Shown here: positions 26,366 to 36,920 of the stretch, one piece after another
Layout of the letters: the number at the start of each line of letters is the position of its first letter
How positions within the stretch are numbered: position 1 is the first letter of the stretch
NCBI RefSeq assembly: GCF_001522545.3
Contig: NC_031769.1
Coordinates: 13,865,617 to 13,929,616, forward strand
DNA length: 64,000 nt
DNA from: Parus major
Taxonomy: Eukaryota; Chordata; Aves; Passeriformes; Paridae
Reading direction: 5' to 3'
Program-made: the position numbers and the translations under genes
Notes under the pieces: generated by a model
Told to the model about the DNA's origin: nothing
The model's database searches: none
Seen by the model: the letters and a program-made list of their open reading frames with translations, nothing else

Positions 26366-28382
26366 GCACAATCCTGCATTTAGATGTATTTTTTCATGGC
26401 TCATTCAAGACAATCTCATATTCCCCCTCCAGCTCCATGACCAAAAATGCCAATTGTGAATGGTTGTGGAATTGTGCAGATGCGATGGAGCTGCCCCAGT
26501 CCTCCCTGCTCGGTGTGCCACACGTGTCCCATGTCACAGTCTGACACACCACCAACCCTTGTGCTGCGGAAAGAGGCCTTGGAGGGGCACAGGACTATGT
26601 GGAGAGCCATGCTATCCATCTTTCAAGACCAAAAGTTTTTGGAAAGAGCATCACCTTATGCATACAAAGGAAATAATTCTCCCTGCTAACACCCACACAG
26701 GTTTTCCTGGAACTCACAGTCTCTGAGTAAGTAACAGATCCAGAAAGTTTATATAGTTACTGTAAGTGGTTTGGAGAATGGAAGTAGGTCTTATATCTGC
26801 TTCTAAGAAATTTCATTAATAAGTAAACATATCCATAAATATTCTGAATAAAACAGGAGCAAGAAAGACATACATTTCATCCACTTAGCAGCAGGAAAAC
26901 AAGAAAGAATTTCTTTTCACAGGCTCTTCCTGTAAATTATATGGGAGAGCTGCATAAATCTTCTTTGACCTGCTTTAGCCATACACTATGTTTTCCTGTT
27001 AAAATATTCACATACAATTAAGTGTCCAGTAGGCAGACAGACAGGAGCAGAGACCGTGGAGATGTAGGACGAGACTGTCACAGAAACCGACTCCTCCTCA
27101 CAATACAAATTACAAAAATCTCTAAAGTGGTCAATGTAAATTGAATCTCTTCAAAACTGGCTTCAATGTATTATCATTTCCTTTGTCCTTTCTCTCAAGT
27201 CATTCCAACTTTTCTCTGTTAAAGCTGGAAAACAGAAAACAAATCATTACAGTACCACACACTGTTACTAGACAAATCCTGCTGGCTTCATTCACACACA
27301 TCTCATCTTAATGACAGTCTAAGGCCTTTAAAATAAGGCTTTAAATAATAAACTCAACCACAAATATGCCACCATTGCAATAAATTCATATTAGCCATTC
27401 AGACACTATGACAGTAAGAGGTTAGATAGCTAGAAAGATACACTCTTAAAGCCACCTGAAACACAATTACAAAGGAAAAGCTTTCAGCTGTGTCTTCCCT
27501 TTATACAAGAAAGCAATGCACTGTTCCTTCAACACCTTCCATTCTTGCCTTCCTTCCAAGTGAAAAAGGTTCACTTTGCAATCTCCTGACCCTAAAGAAA
27601 GCAGCTGCATCAACTTCAGGGACTTCTGGGTTTGGCTCCAAAACCTTTTATTCACTGGTGTCTTGGAATTTGTGGTAAAACCACTCTCCTGGAGGGTGTA
27701 AAAGTTTCTTAGGAATTACCCTTCTACTCACATACCTGCTCCTGATCAACTCCAAGGTAAACAAATGCCATCACATCCTCCACAGCAAGTGGGCACCTAC
27801 CCTGAAAAAAACAGATGCAGTTAATTCCAAATCATCAGGACCCCAATTCCAAATGGAGCCAAGCACCAGGCACATCAGATACACCCAAAGAAGTAGTGTT
27901 TGATGTTGGCTGCTCCCAGAGCACTTTGTTCCACATATGGGAGCCTTACATCAACCTACACAAGAGAGTAAGCTCCCTGCTTAAGAAAAGGAAAAAGCAT
28001 TTCATTCATGTTCTCTGCATAGGTCTGCAGAGGGACTCACTCCCTGCAGTGACTGCAGAGCTCTGTGCACCTAATTTCAGCAGTGTGAATTCCCCCTGCC
28101 AAGACTAAACACTCACAGTTTTTCACTGCCTAAGTAATGATGATAGGTGATCAGAATCTGACTTAATACCACATAAAAGTCCTTGGAGGTGAATCATTCC
28201 CCAAAATGTATTCAGTTTAATTTCCTGGTAGGAAAAGTGATTGCTCATGATTACCTTTTGTGGAGTGAAGTGGTTGCAGCCATACATTTTACTTGTTTCT
28301 TCTCTAATGTTTGGTGTTAATTTTTCTATGTCTTTCCATGCTTTTCCTTCCTGCCCCCCACCTTTGTATTTAGGCACAGAAT

Positions 28383-28401
28383 ATTGTATTGTATTGTATT
28401 T
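28383..28401 (+). repeat. Short (ATTGT)n microsatellite
   Basis: About three and a half copies of the pentamer ATTGT, ending in ATTT. No CR1 tail or other element body is recognisable beside it. Confidence 0.85.
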
Positions 28402-31400
28402 AGGCATATAAGTGTTGTTTACTATCTCATTAAGCTCATCTGAGAATAATCACAAGCTCCATTAGACCACACTGGCAATATATGGCTTTAATTATTTTTT
28501 CACAGAAAATTCTCACACTGCAGCAGAGTAATAGAGTGGTTGTGACATCTTGCTACAAATTCTTACATGGGAGTGTATGTGGTGGGAACAGGGCCTGGGG
28601 AGGGCTTATGGAGAGGCAGGAGAAGGCAGAACTGTTCTTCGGGGGTTCTCTAAGGAGAAGAACCTTGGTGAAATATTTCCATATGTTTCACATTCTAAAA
28701 GTACTTCCATCTTTAATATCATATGGTCAGAATTACAGTTTCATCATTCGCTAAAACCTAAATCAGTCGCTCGTCACTTGTTGAGAGATAGTAATAATTT
28801 TAATAAAACTTTTAAGCAATTTTGGTCTGATAAACTTTCATAATACTTGAATTGTAAGCCACATTCCAATTTTCCTGTATTTGTTATTTAACCTACCTTA
28901 CAGCTCAGTAAAAAGTCCTCCCCTACCATCTGGCAGAACAATCAAAACTTTGCAAATTAGAACATAATTCCAAACTTTCTTGGTATGCTTTTTTGGCAAA
29001 GCCTTTGTCCCAAAGTATGAATTCTCTTTACAAGCTAGAAAATATTTCCGTAGATATTTACAGCCATGAAAACTTTGGTACAAAGTGTCTCTTTTTACTA
29101 ACTCATGCTGCTTCTAAAAGCAGGGGGAAATAGGCCTCAATATCCTTAATGCTCTTGGCTTTCACTTCATCAAGGCTTTTCTGTTGAAACATTCAATACT
29201 GTTGATAGGAGAATTCTTGTACTGGCAAGACAGTTTTCCTCTTTCAAGGGATCATAAAATAGCATTATGCATTTATTCAAATCCTGCATAGTAGAGGTTA
29301 TTCCACTGCCAAGGTTGTCAAGGTCTAAATCTTGACCTCCCTTTTCCATCTCCAGGATATTTGCCATTACTTCATCTCCAAAGAGCTATTTCTTTCTCTC
29401 CAACCTCCTCTAAACACACCTAAAGAAAAGCCTTGAATCCTACAATAAGTCAGTTTAAGAGCATACAAGCAGCCTGTGAATGCTCCCCAGAGAAGCCAGC
29501 AGAGTCTACGTGAAGACTTCAGCTGGGATGAGGACAGCCACAACTGGTTTTCCTGCAGGCAAGAGGCTGCTGCCCATAGAGGGGTAGGGCAGCTTTGGAG
29601 GGGTCTGAGAAAAGCCCTGGGAAAGCTCTTTAGTCCTTCAGCTTGCTCACAGTTTCATGATATTTTTCAAACCACCTGGCTGGGGCCTGTGAATTGGCAG
29701 GCACTACCGACCTTCTGGCAATTTAATGAGACCCATTGTTTCAGTTCCAGACTCCACTTCTTTAAAACAAATAGCTGGTGCATAGTGAGTGTATAAATAT
29801 GCACAGAACTCCAGAAATTTCCAGCTTCACAATTCCATTGTTCTGCTGTGATCTCTGGTTCTCAGGGGCCTTTAGCCCTTGACAGTAAAATCCTGATGGC
29901 GAGGAACAGATAACTTAATTACCTTGAAATTGAAGTTTCAGCCTCAGTGTTACCTAGCAATGCGTGCATCGAAAGCATTATGTTTTAAAAGCCATCTGAA
30001 ACTATGGGAAGGTTGCCAGCTATTCAAGTATTGTCATAGTTCTGAATTTCTCCAGCTCCCCTGATAGGCACTGAGAACTGAGACCAGCCTTCCAAGGAGG
30101 AAAGACAGCTGGTATAAAGACAACTCCATTTATATATTCTGAAAACTTTCAAAGCAAAGAACTGTGCTTGGTTTCAGTGTTGTCATGTGAGTGCCCTCAA
30201 TTCTCACTGGGGAAGAAGTGCCTCTCTCCACTCTCTGCTGCCTGGAGGATGCAAGTTCCTATTGAATCAGCTAGTTAGGAGCCCTACAACCACAGTTTTT
30301 TAACAGGAAGCTTTGTCAGGGTGTCTCTGACAGGCCCACAAGATTGCCATAGTGACTATACTGTGTTTACTATGGATTTCTGCTTCACAGTCCTCACTGT
30401 GGAAGCTTGATTTCAAGGTAAAGGGAAGCCCAGAAAGCTGTGGTAGACCTTGAGAGATTCACCCTGATTCATCTTTTTCACCATCACTTCTTAGAATACC
30501 TGTCTGTCCAGGCCTGTTACCTCACTTCAAATGAAACCCTGATGATGGATGAAGGGCTGGCTGTCATCTTGGCTGAGGTGCTCTACTCACTGCTTGGTTG
30601 TATATGCCTTTGCTGTGTCCTACCCAGCTTTTGCAGACTTTGGGGCAGGACATTCATTTCATGATGGAGCTGCTCTGACAGGAACTGATTCAAGATGAAG
30701 GCTACTAAGCTCCATCATGATAAAAATAAATAAATGAGACTCTGGGCAGTCTTTGTCCCATCTCACATTACAGAGCTCAGAAGATCTTCACCATATGATT
30801 CCGTCTATGTACGTTTGTCCAAAAGAGACTTGTCACACAAATGTGACAGGTGACTATAACTCATTCTCAGATATTTAGTACTCTTTTCCTTGGAAAAGTT
30901 CTCCATTTTAATATGGTGCACTGTCTTCTCTAGAACCGTCTTCAGATCTGGACAGAATAAAATAGGAAATGAAGAAACACTGAGATCTAACAATGTAGAA
31001 GGTCAGAGGAGAGTGTAAATAACCTCATAAACATTTATCTCTCCAGACCTATCACAGGATGGAGCAGCTCCCCTCTTCAAAGTGACAACAATGCTCCTCA
31101 GTACAGCCCTCTTGCCATTCTCCCTTCCTTCCAGTGCTGCTAACAATCCTATAGATAGATATAGATGCTGCCTTAAAGAATCTGCTAATTTGAGCTAAAG
31201 CCCTGTGTTTGTACTGAAACCCAGAAGTAGCTCATTAAACTCCTCTTAGATAAATTGTTTAGACTAAGTAATTCTCTCCTTTCCTCCCCTTACGTGTCCA
31301 GCCTATTGTTTATTGCTAGAATTCCAGGCTGTGTGTGATGAAAATGCTGATGTGCTTCCTGAGTTACAGACTCAAGCTTTATCTCATCTTTCATTTAGGA

Positions 31401-33620
31401 AACTGGCTGCATTATCATTTTATACTGCTGTGTACAATGTTTATTTTTCCCCCATTATTAACATTGTATAGGAGGAAGTGCCCAGCCCCATCAGCTGGTA
31501 GCTGTATTGTGCATACCATACACAAGCACACACTAAATGGGAATACATAGTGTAAAAAGTTTGGAGAAATTTGCAAACACAGTTCACAGATTCTCAGTGG
31601 TATTGGAGACAACCTCTGGGTGACCGTGTCCATGTGTTTTTATATCCTTCACACACTATCTTGATGCAGAGTTTGCTGCTATCTGCTGTCCTTAAGTTCC
31701 ATTTTTCAATCAAAATCCACAGGACATGACCAAAAAAAAAGGCTTCTTGCCCTTTGTACAGACCTAAAAATGATCATCTATGCATCTGGAGTCCTTCTAG
31801 AAATAACTCCTTCCCAGTTATTAAACTTTTCCTCTGTTTGAATTCCCGGGGAGACATCACTAAGCAGTGACTCACCCAATGGATCTTGAAAGCAGCAAAG
31901 GTGACCTGGGTTGCATGTGAATCTCTGAATAGATATTCTGGTCAATAACAAAGTAATTGGAAAAGTCAGAGACAAGCCCATGATTTAGAGAACCTATGTT
32001 TAAGAGAAAAAGAATCCTGAATTTCCGATAGGATTTTGACTTAAATCCAAAGAATGCACAAGTGGTTAGTAAAAAGAGGCACATGCTTATTTGTCTACAA
32101 GAGATATCTGCTGGGCTAGTTCAAGTGCATTGATCTTTTTAATCAATTTTTGCAAAGTCTGTTTAACTTTTGGCTATAACTACTGAAAGCAATAAGTACT
32201 GGGATAAAAAAAATGTTTATTCTAATATTAAAAGGAGGAAGAACAGAGGTTTTAGGGGCCAAAAGCAATTGAATTAAAAGATAACATCACTGTGAAGGTG
32301 TAAAATTGCCTATTTTGGACTTTGTGCTGCATATGAGGGCAGCTTCTAAATCTGCAACATTCTCCCATGTGGTCATCACCACAATTATTTTCAGTTACTG
32401 TTTTTATCAAGTATTTTTTGCATGCACACAGTGGACTGCCCCAGATTTCTGAAGGATCCCAAAAATAAGATTAACACACCCTCTTAATGTCAGACAGTTC
32501 AACTCTTCCTAGAGATTCTATCAAGTGCTCTTCTTGAACTGATTTTCTTTTCATAAAAATAAGCATTCTAATAATAAGCATTCTACTAAAACACATATTC
32601 CTTCTGAATTTCACCTGCAACCATAGGATACCCAGAATATTAGTTGCCAGTACAATCTTTCTTTTAATGTGGTTCATCTACAGTTGCTTATGCTGACCTT
32701 TGTTTGTAAAGAATTATCTCTCCAAAATAATTTACATTTACCTAAACTGGAACAAAGGGTCCTGACAAAAGTACATCCTGCCAAAATCCACCTTGAACTT
32801 AGACTTGCTGCCCAGGTCTGCTTCCTTCCCTCTCCACACCCAGTAGTATTTTTTTCTCTAATCCAAATGGTTTCAATTCCGTTTAATATTCTCCTTCTCA
32901 ACACCTCACTTCCTCATTAATTCCCAGAACAATGTGTGGTTTCAAATGTTTGCCCTGTGGTCATCCACAAAACTCACATAAGCAGTGCCAGAGCTACATA
33001 ACATCTACAGCTACATAACCTTTAATTCTCCATGGATTACTTGTCAGAGACTTGGGCTGGGTGGATTCAGTTTTTTGAATTTTCATAGACTTTTCGTAAT
33101 AATCTTGGCAAGGTTCAAATCACCTTGGAGTTGCTGCAGTTCCAGCAGGTTTCTCAGCTCTCCAGACATACTTTTTTTACATCACTTAAAATTAGTCACT
33201 TACTAGAACACCCATCTCAAGGTATTCGGTGGAGTTATTTTGGGATCAATAAAAACAGACGTACTGGAAGAGCCACAGACTAAACCCAAATAGTTTAGAG
33301 ATGAAGTGTGTAAACTGCTTTTCTCGTTCTGAGCATGGGATCCCCTGCAGAGGCCCTGGAGGCTCATGCAGTCCCACAACAGGATCTGAGTCTGTATCAG
33401 ATTTACACTATAACCAGCTGCAGCACAGGGACATTCAGACCATTTGCTTTCAGGCAAATTTCTCTTCTTTCCGTTCAGGGACTGTCACAGCATTGAATGT
33501 GCTGTATTCCAATGCATGGTGGCTGTGATCTAGTGGCTGTTATACTGTGATATCTATCTATAATCTGAAAGAGTTATTTCAGTGCTTTCCCCTCCCACGG
33601 TTCTCTTTCCCCCATCCCTT
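28402..33620. other. Intergenic DNA, no gene recognised
   Basis: AT-rich spacer with short chance frames only. A CpG-containing patch at about 29,925-30,005 and a 15-bp tandem duplication at 32,558-32,587 are the only local irregularities noted. No mobile element is recognised. Confidence 0.5.
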
Positions 33621-33879
33621 TTCCAGCCCTGGAGCCAGCAGCAGCGCTGCGCAGGGAAGGCAGGGCTGCAATGGTCCTTCAGGGCAGGATGCGGGACATC
33701 CTTCCCGTGCAACACCCGCCAACCTGCTCAGCAATCTGCTTCATATGGGGAACACTAGATGGCACACAACAACCGCTGTATTGCTGCTTTTTTGGTTCCG
33801 AAGCCAAAAATTTGTTTCAAAGCATCTGCCTGGAATGTGGCTAAAAGGACCGGGCAAAACATGAGCCTAAGTATGCTAT

Positions 33880-34160
33880 TAAACCCCACTGCGCAGATAA
33901 CCTTTCCAACAAAATTTCACCCGTCTTACTCTGTCAGAGTTATTTTTCTATTTATAACTCTGCCTAACTTGGCAGCCTCAGAAAGTAAACAGATACTTTA
34001 TTTAGTGGCTTGTTGACAGGCAAGGAGATGCTCATTTTGGTGCAATGTGAAATAACAGAGTGGCATGCAAAGTAAAGCCCACTTGGCCCAGCAACCTCCA
34101 CAGTTCAAAATATAACTGCTGGGATAAGATTCAAGTGATATAATTACCTATCACAGGGGT
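33880..34160. promoter_or_regulatory. Candidate regulatory segment with GATA-like words
   Basis: A non-repetitive block with several GATA-type words: AGATAA near 33,895, GATAAG near 34,123 and TATCAC near 34,149. It also has an NRF1-like TGCGCA at about 33,890. The adjoining left side (33,640-33,860) keeps about eight CpGs. The content resembles distal regulatory DNA, but motif clustering by eye is weak evidence and no alignment is available. Confidence 0.25.
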
Positions 34161-34458
34161 TCTGTTAAAGGACGTGTGTGTCACTTTGCAAGCTAAATTA
34201 AGTACTCACTTTCACTCTTTACATAGCCATAAGTATTTTTTTTCCTGTCCCAAGAAATCTAGAAGTCTAGAAACAGAAATTTTGCTATTACAACTTTATA
34301 TGCTTTATCGGATCTATGCTTATCATGGGTCTGTTTTATTTTGGGGGGGAACAAAGGAAAGCATTTACTGCAGAAATCTTCACACTTTATTTCCAAAATA
34401 TTGTAAGCAATCAGTTTCTAATGCTGCTTCACAGATTCAACAAGCATAAAGTGCTAAA

Positions 34459-34888
34459 GGGTCTGGAGCACATCTTATGAGGAGTGGTTGATGGAGCTGA
34501 GGATGTCTAGCCTGGAGAAAAGAAGGCTCATTGGAAATCTCTACAACTGCCTTAAAAGAGAGTGCAGCCAGGTTGGGGTTGGACTCTTCTTCCAAGCAAT
34601 CAGTGACAGGACAAAAGGAAATGGCCTCAATTTGCACCAATGACCTCAATTTGAGTTTGAGGTTCAAATTGAATATTAGGAAAAGTAGCTTAAAAAGAAT
34701 TGTGAAGCATTGGAACAAGCCTCTGAGGGAAGTGGTGAGCCACCATCTCTGGAGGTGTTTACAAAATGCGTAGGTGTGGCACTTAGGGGCTTGGTTTTGT
34801 GGTAGACTTGGCAGTGCTGGGTTAATGACTGGACTTGATGGTCTTAGAGGTCTTTCCCAATTTTAATGATGCTACGTTTCTATGACTC
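34459..34888 (+). mobile_element. CR1 LINE 3' fragment
   Basis: About 430 bp follows the 3' end of a CR1 retrotransposon in order. It begins GGTCTGGAGCACATCTTATG, followed by AGCCTGGAGAAAAGAAGGCT. Next comes GGAAATGGCCTCAATTTGCA, then GCATTGGAACAAGCCTCTGA with GGAGGTGTTTACAAAATGCG, and then GACTTGGCAGTGCTGGGTTA with GGACTTGATGGTCTTAGAGG. It ends in a TTTCTATGACTC tail. The encoded C-terminal reverse-transcriptase region is frameshifted and interrupted, so it is a dead, 5'-truncated copy. A short local duplication of CCTCAATTTG (about 34,625-34,654) is private to this copy as far as I can tell. Moderate divergence suggests an old but not ancient insertion. Confidence 0.9.
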
Positions 34889-34924
34889 AAGCTTCTGTGA
34901 ATGTGTGAAATTACTATTTAACTG

Positions 34925-35060
34925 AATAAATATGAACTTTCAATTTCCTGCTTACTGCTAGTAATTGGCACGGCTTCTTTGGAAAAGAGAACCATGTCCA
35001 TGATTACACGATTGAGGTTCCATCCGAAATTCACCGAAGAAAGCTGTAAACACCAGTTTA
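34925..35060. promoter_or_regulatory. Candidate conserved non-coding segment beside CR1
   Basis: Immediately right of the CR1 fragment lies a non-repetitive segment. It has a TAATTGGC homeodomain-like word near 34,962, an ATGATTACACGATTGAGG stretch and several retained CpGs (CACGGC, ACACGA, TCCGAA, CACCGA). There is no open frame. The call rests on this composition alone. Confidence 0.2.
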
Positions 35061-36749
35061 CTGGCAGAAGGGTGTAAATCCTTCCTTCCCTGTATTAGCT
35101 AGCTGACATGGGGGTGGGGAGGGGAGCCGTGGCTCAGAATGGGGCTAGGAAGAGACCTAGGGGCCCCCTAGGAGGGGACTTTTCTGAGAAAGCAACCTCA
35201 AGCTGTAGAATCAAGACCAGTGTAAAGCACCCACCATGTTGAGAGATGACTCATCTAGGGAAAAAGGACATTCAGTGCTAACCAGAGCCTCTGCCAGATA
35301 TGAGTGTTGGGGGTTTTTTTCTACTTTCATTTCCATTCATTTATTTTTGCGTGCTCTGCATTTCATGAGTTTTTTTCCCAACTATGTAAATAAGTAGTTT
35401 TATTTGTTTTTAACATGCTCCTGTTTGTGTCAAGAATAACTCCCGAGTAACTGGCTGAACTTTATGGTATTCCAGTCCTCCATGATGGCCATCCTAAAAA
35501 AACAGAGTTCTGGATACCTGTCCCCTGCTTCTCCTCTTTGCCACAGATAACAAGGCATGTTTACACATAGTTTCAGGGACTAGTTTGAGGTGGAAAAGTA
35601 GATGCCTTGAGAGAAGAATTTATGCCTGGAAGTATCATTAACCTAGAAAATTCTTCCATTTTTTAAGTAAAAAAGAGGGGAGGAAGAACAGATAAATTAA
35701 TGGGCTTTTTAAGGGACATGTAATAGTAATTACTGGTATCTTATTTTTCAGTTTCAAGTTAATTTCCTGTCCTACCAAACATTCCAGGCAGTTTGAGCTA
35801 AGTAATATCTATTTCAAGGATGCCATGGTAAGCAAACCAATGAAAAAATTTTAAAACTGTGTAAATCCACATTCTGGCTTACAGGAAATACACTGCCAAA
35901 AATACTGCTGCAAAGTTGTGTGTGTTGACAATTTTCTGTAAGAGCTGTATATAATTAATGGAAGCATATAAACAATTCTCCCGTTTTTTGCAAAGACTCA
36001 TATTTTTTTATGTTACTTGGAACTGTAGTTGCTAATTTTGTATTAGTTGTTTGAAATGGCTTTTTAAACTCATCACATCATTAATCACATCAAATTAATG
36101 AAGAGTGATTGCAAGCTTCCCAACAGCATGGGAATGCTTGAACATTCTTGAACCTGTCTCATACACAAGGACAGACAGTGAGAGGCAACTTCAGGCACCA
36201 AAATCCTCTGCCTGGGACCAGATGAATGCCAATCCAGCTCCACCACTTTCAGAGCCACACTAATACCTGTACCTGATGTTGTCCTGTTCCAATTGTACTG
36301 GACTGATGGGAGTGACTGGTTACTTTTCAAAGGCATTCCTCTACAAAGGCATTGAGTTCTCAGAGCCAAATTCCCACCAGCCTGTCTGAAAATGCCCTTG
36401 GGGTTTACCTGCATCTGTAACACATACACAGCTAAATATTTCTCACTAACATTATATGGTAATGAAATAAATTATCAATTGAAAATTGATAATAGGAACT
36501 TAGGAGCATATATTTTAATAAAACTACAGAGAAATTGAATGTTAATATTTTTCCTAACATTTTTTCTCTAAACATATGGTATTATTCTACTCTACATTTT
36601 GTTTTATCTACTGTGCAAGAAAAAGTAAAAAATGTGAGTTGGTCACAGTCCAGAGTAAAAAAGAGCAGATTGGAAACAGGAGCAGTGTGATCTAGGCTGT
36701 ACACTGGCAACAGACTTCAGGCTGTAAATTGCAAACAGTAAAAGAACAT
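35061..36749. other. Intergenic DNA with two small palindromes
   Basis: AT-rich spacer with no gene recognised. A 17-bp interrupted palindrome (CCTAGGGG-C-CCCCTAGG) lies at 35,156-35,172 and an AT-rich hairpin at 36,471-36,493. The 114-codon minus-strand frame at 36,085-36,429 has no recognisable homology. Confidence 0.5.
36471..36493 (+). repeat. AT-rich 10-bp hairpin, 3-nt loop
   Basis: ATTATCAATT (36,471-36,480) and AATTGATAAT (36,484-36,493) are exact reverse complements around GAA. In AT-rich DNA a stem this short can arise by chance, so no function is claimed. Confidence 0.9.
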
Positions 36750-36920
36750 GCAAGAGCTGGTTGTGGTGGATTCCTCATCAACGGAGGCTTTCAAGCAAAA
36801 AGTGAAAATCTCTCTGAAAGATATACTTTATTCAAATAGGCATTTATGCAAGGCTTGTGTTATGTAGGAGATCATCTAGTTTGATCTCAAGGATCCCTTA
36901 TGGCTTTACAGTCTATGAAT
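36750..36920 (+). mobile_element. Ancient CR1/L3-like 3' end
   Basis: The order of words matches the 3' end of an old amniote CR1 lineage. It starts GGTTGTGGTGGATTCCTCAT, continues with GGAGGCTTTCAAGCAAAAAG and ATCTCTCTGAAAGATATACT, and then TTATGTAGGAGATCATCTAG. It ends with GGATCCCTTATGGCTTTACA followed by GTCTATGAAT. Divergence from the form I remember is high, and the left edge is uncertain because homology fades before 36,750. It differs in sequence from the CR1 at 34,459-34,888 and is clearly older. Confidence 0.75.

Larger units (their letters stand above)
17177..28381. other. Intergenic DNA, no gene recognised
   Basis: About 11 kb of AT-rich spacer. The longest open frame, at 19,508-20,020 (170 codons, plus strand), has no recognisable domain, signal peptide or low-complexity coding signature and is judged a chance frame. 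Small features inside are described separately: a perfect hairpin at 17,925-17,960, a 10-bp duplication at 20,794-20,820 and a CpG cluster at 26,255-26,354. No mobile element is recognised with confidence. Confidence 0.55.

Noticed and set aside
36085..36429. 114-codon minus-strand frame, considered as an old transposon remnant
   Set aside because: No conserved reverse-transcriptase or transposase motif and no terminal structure could be matched.
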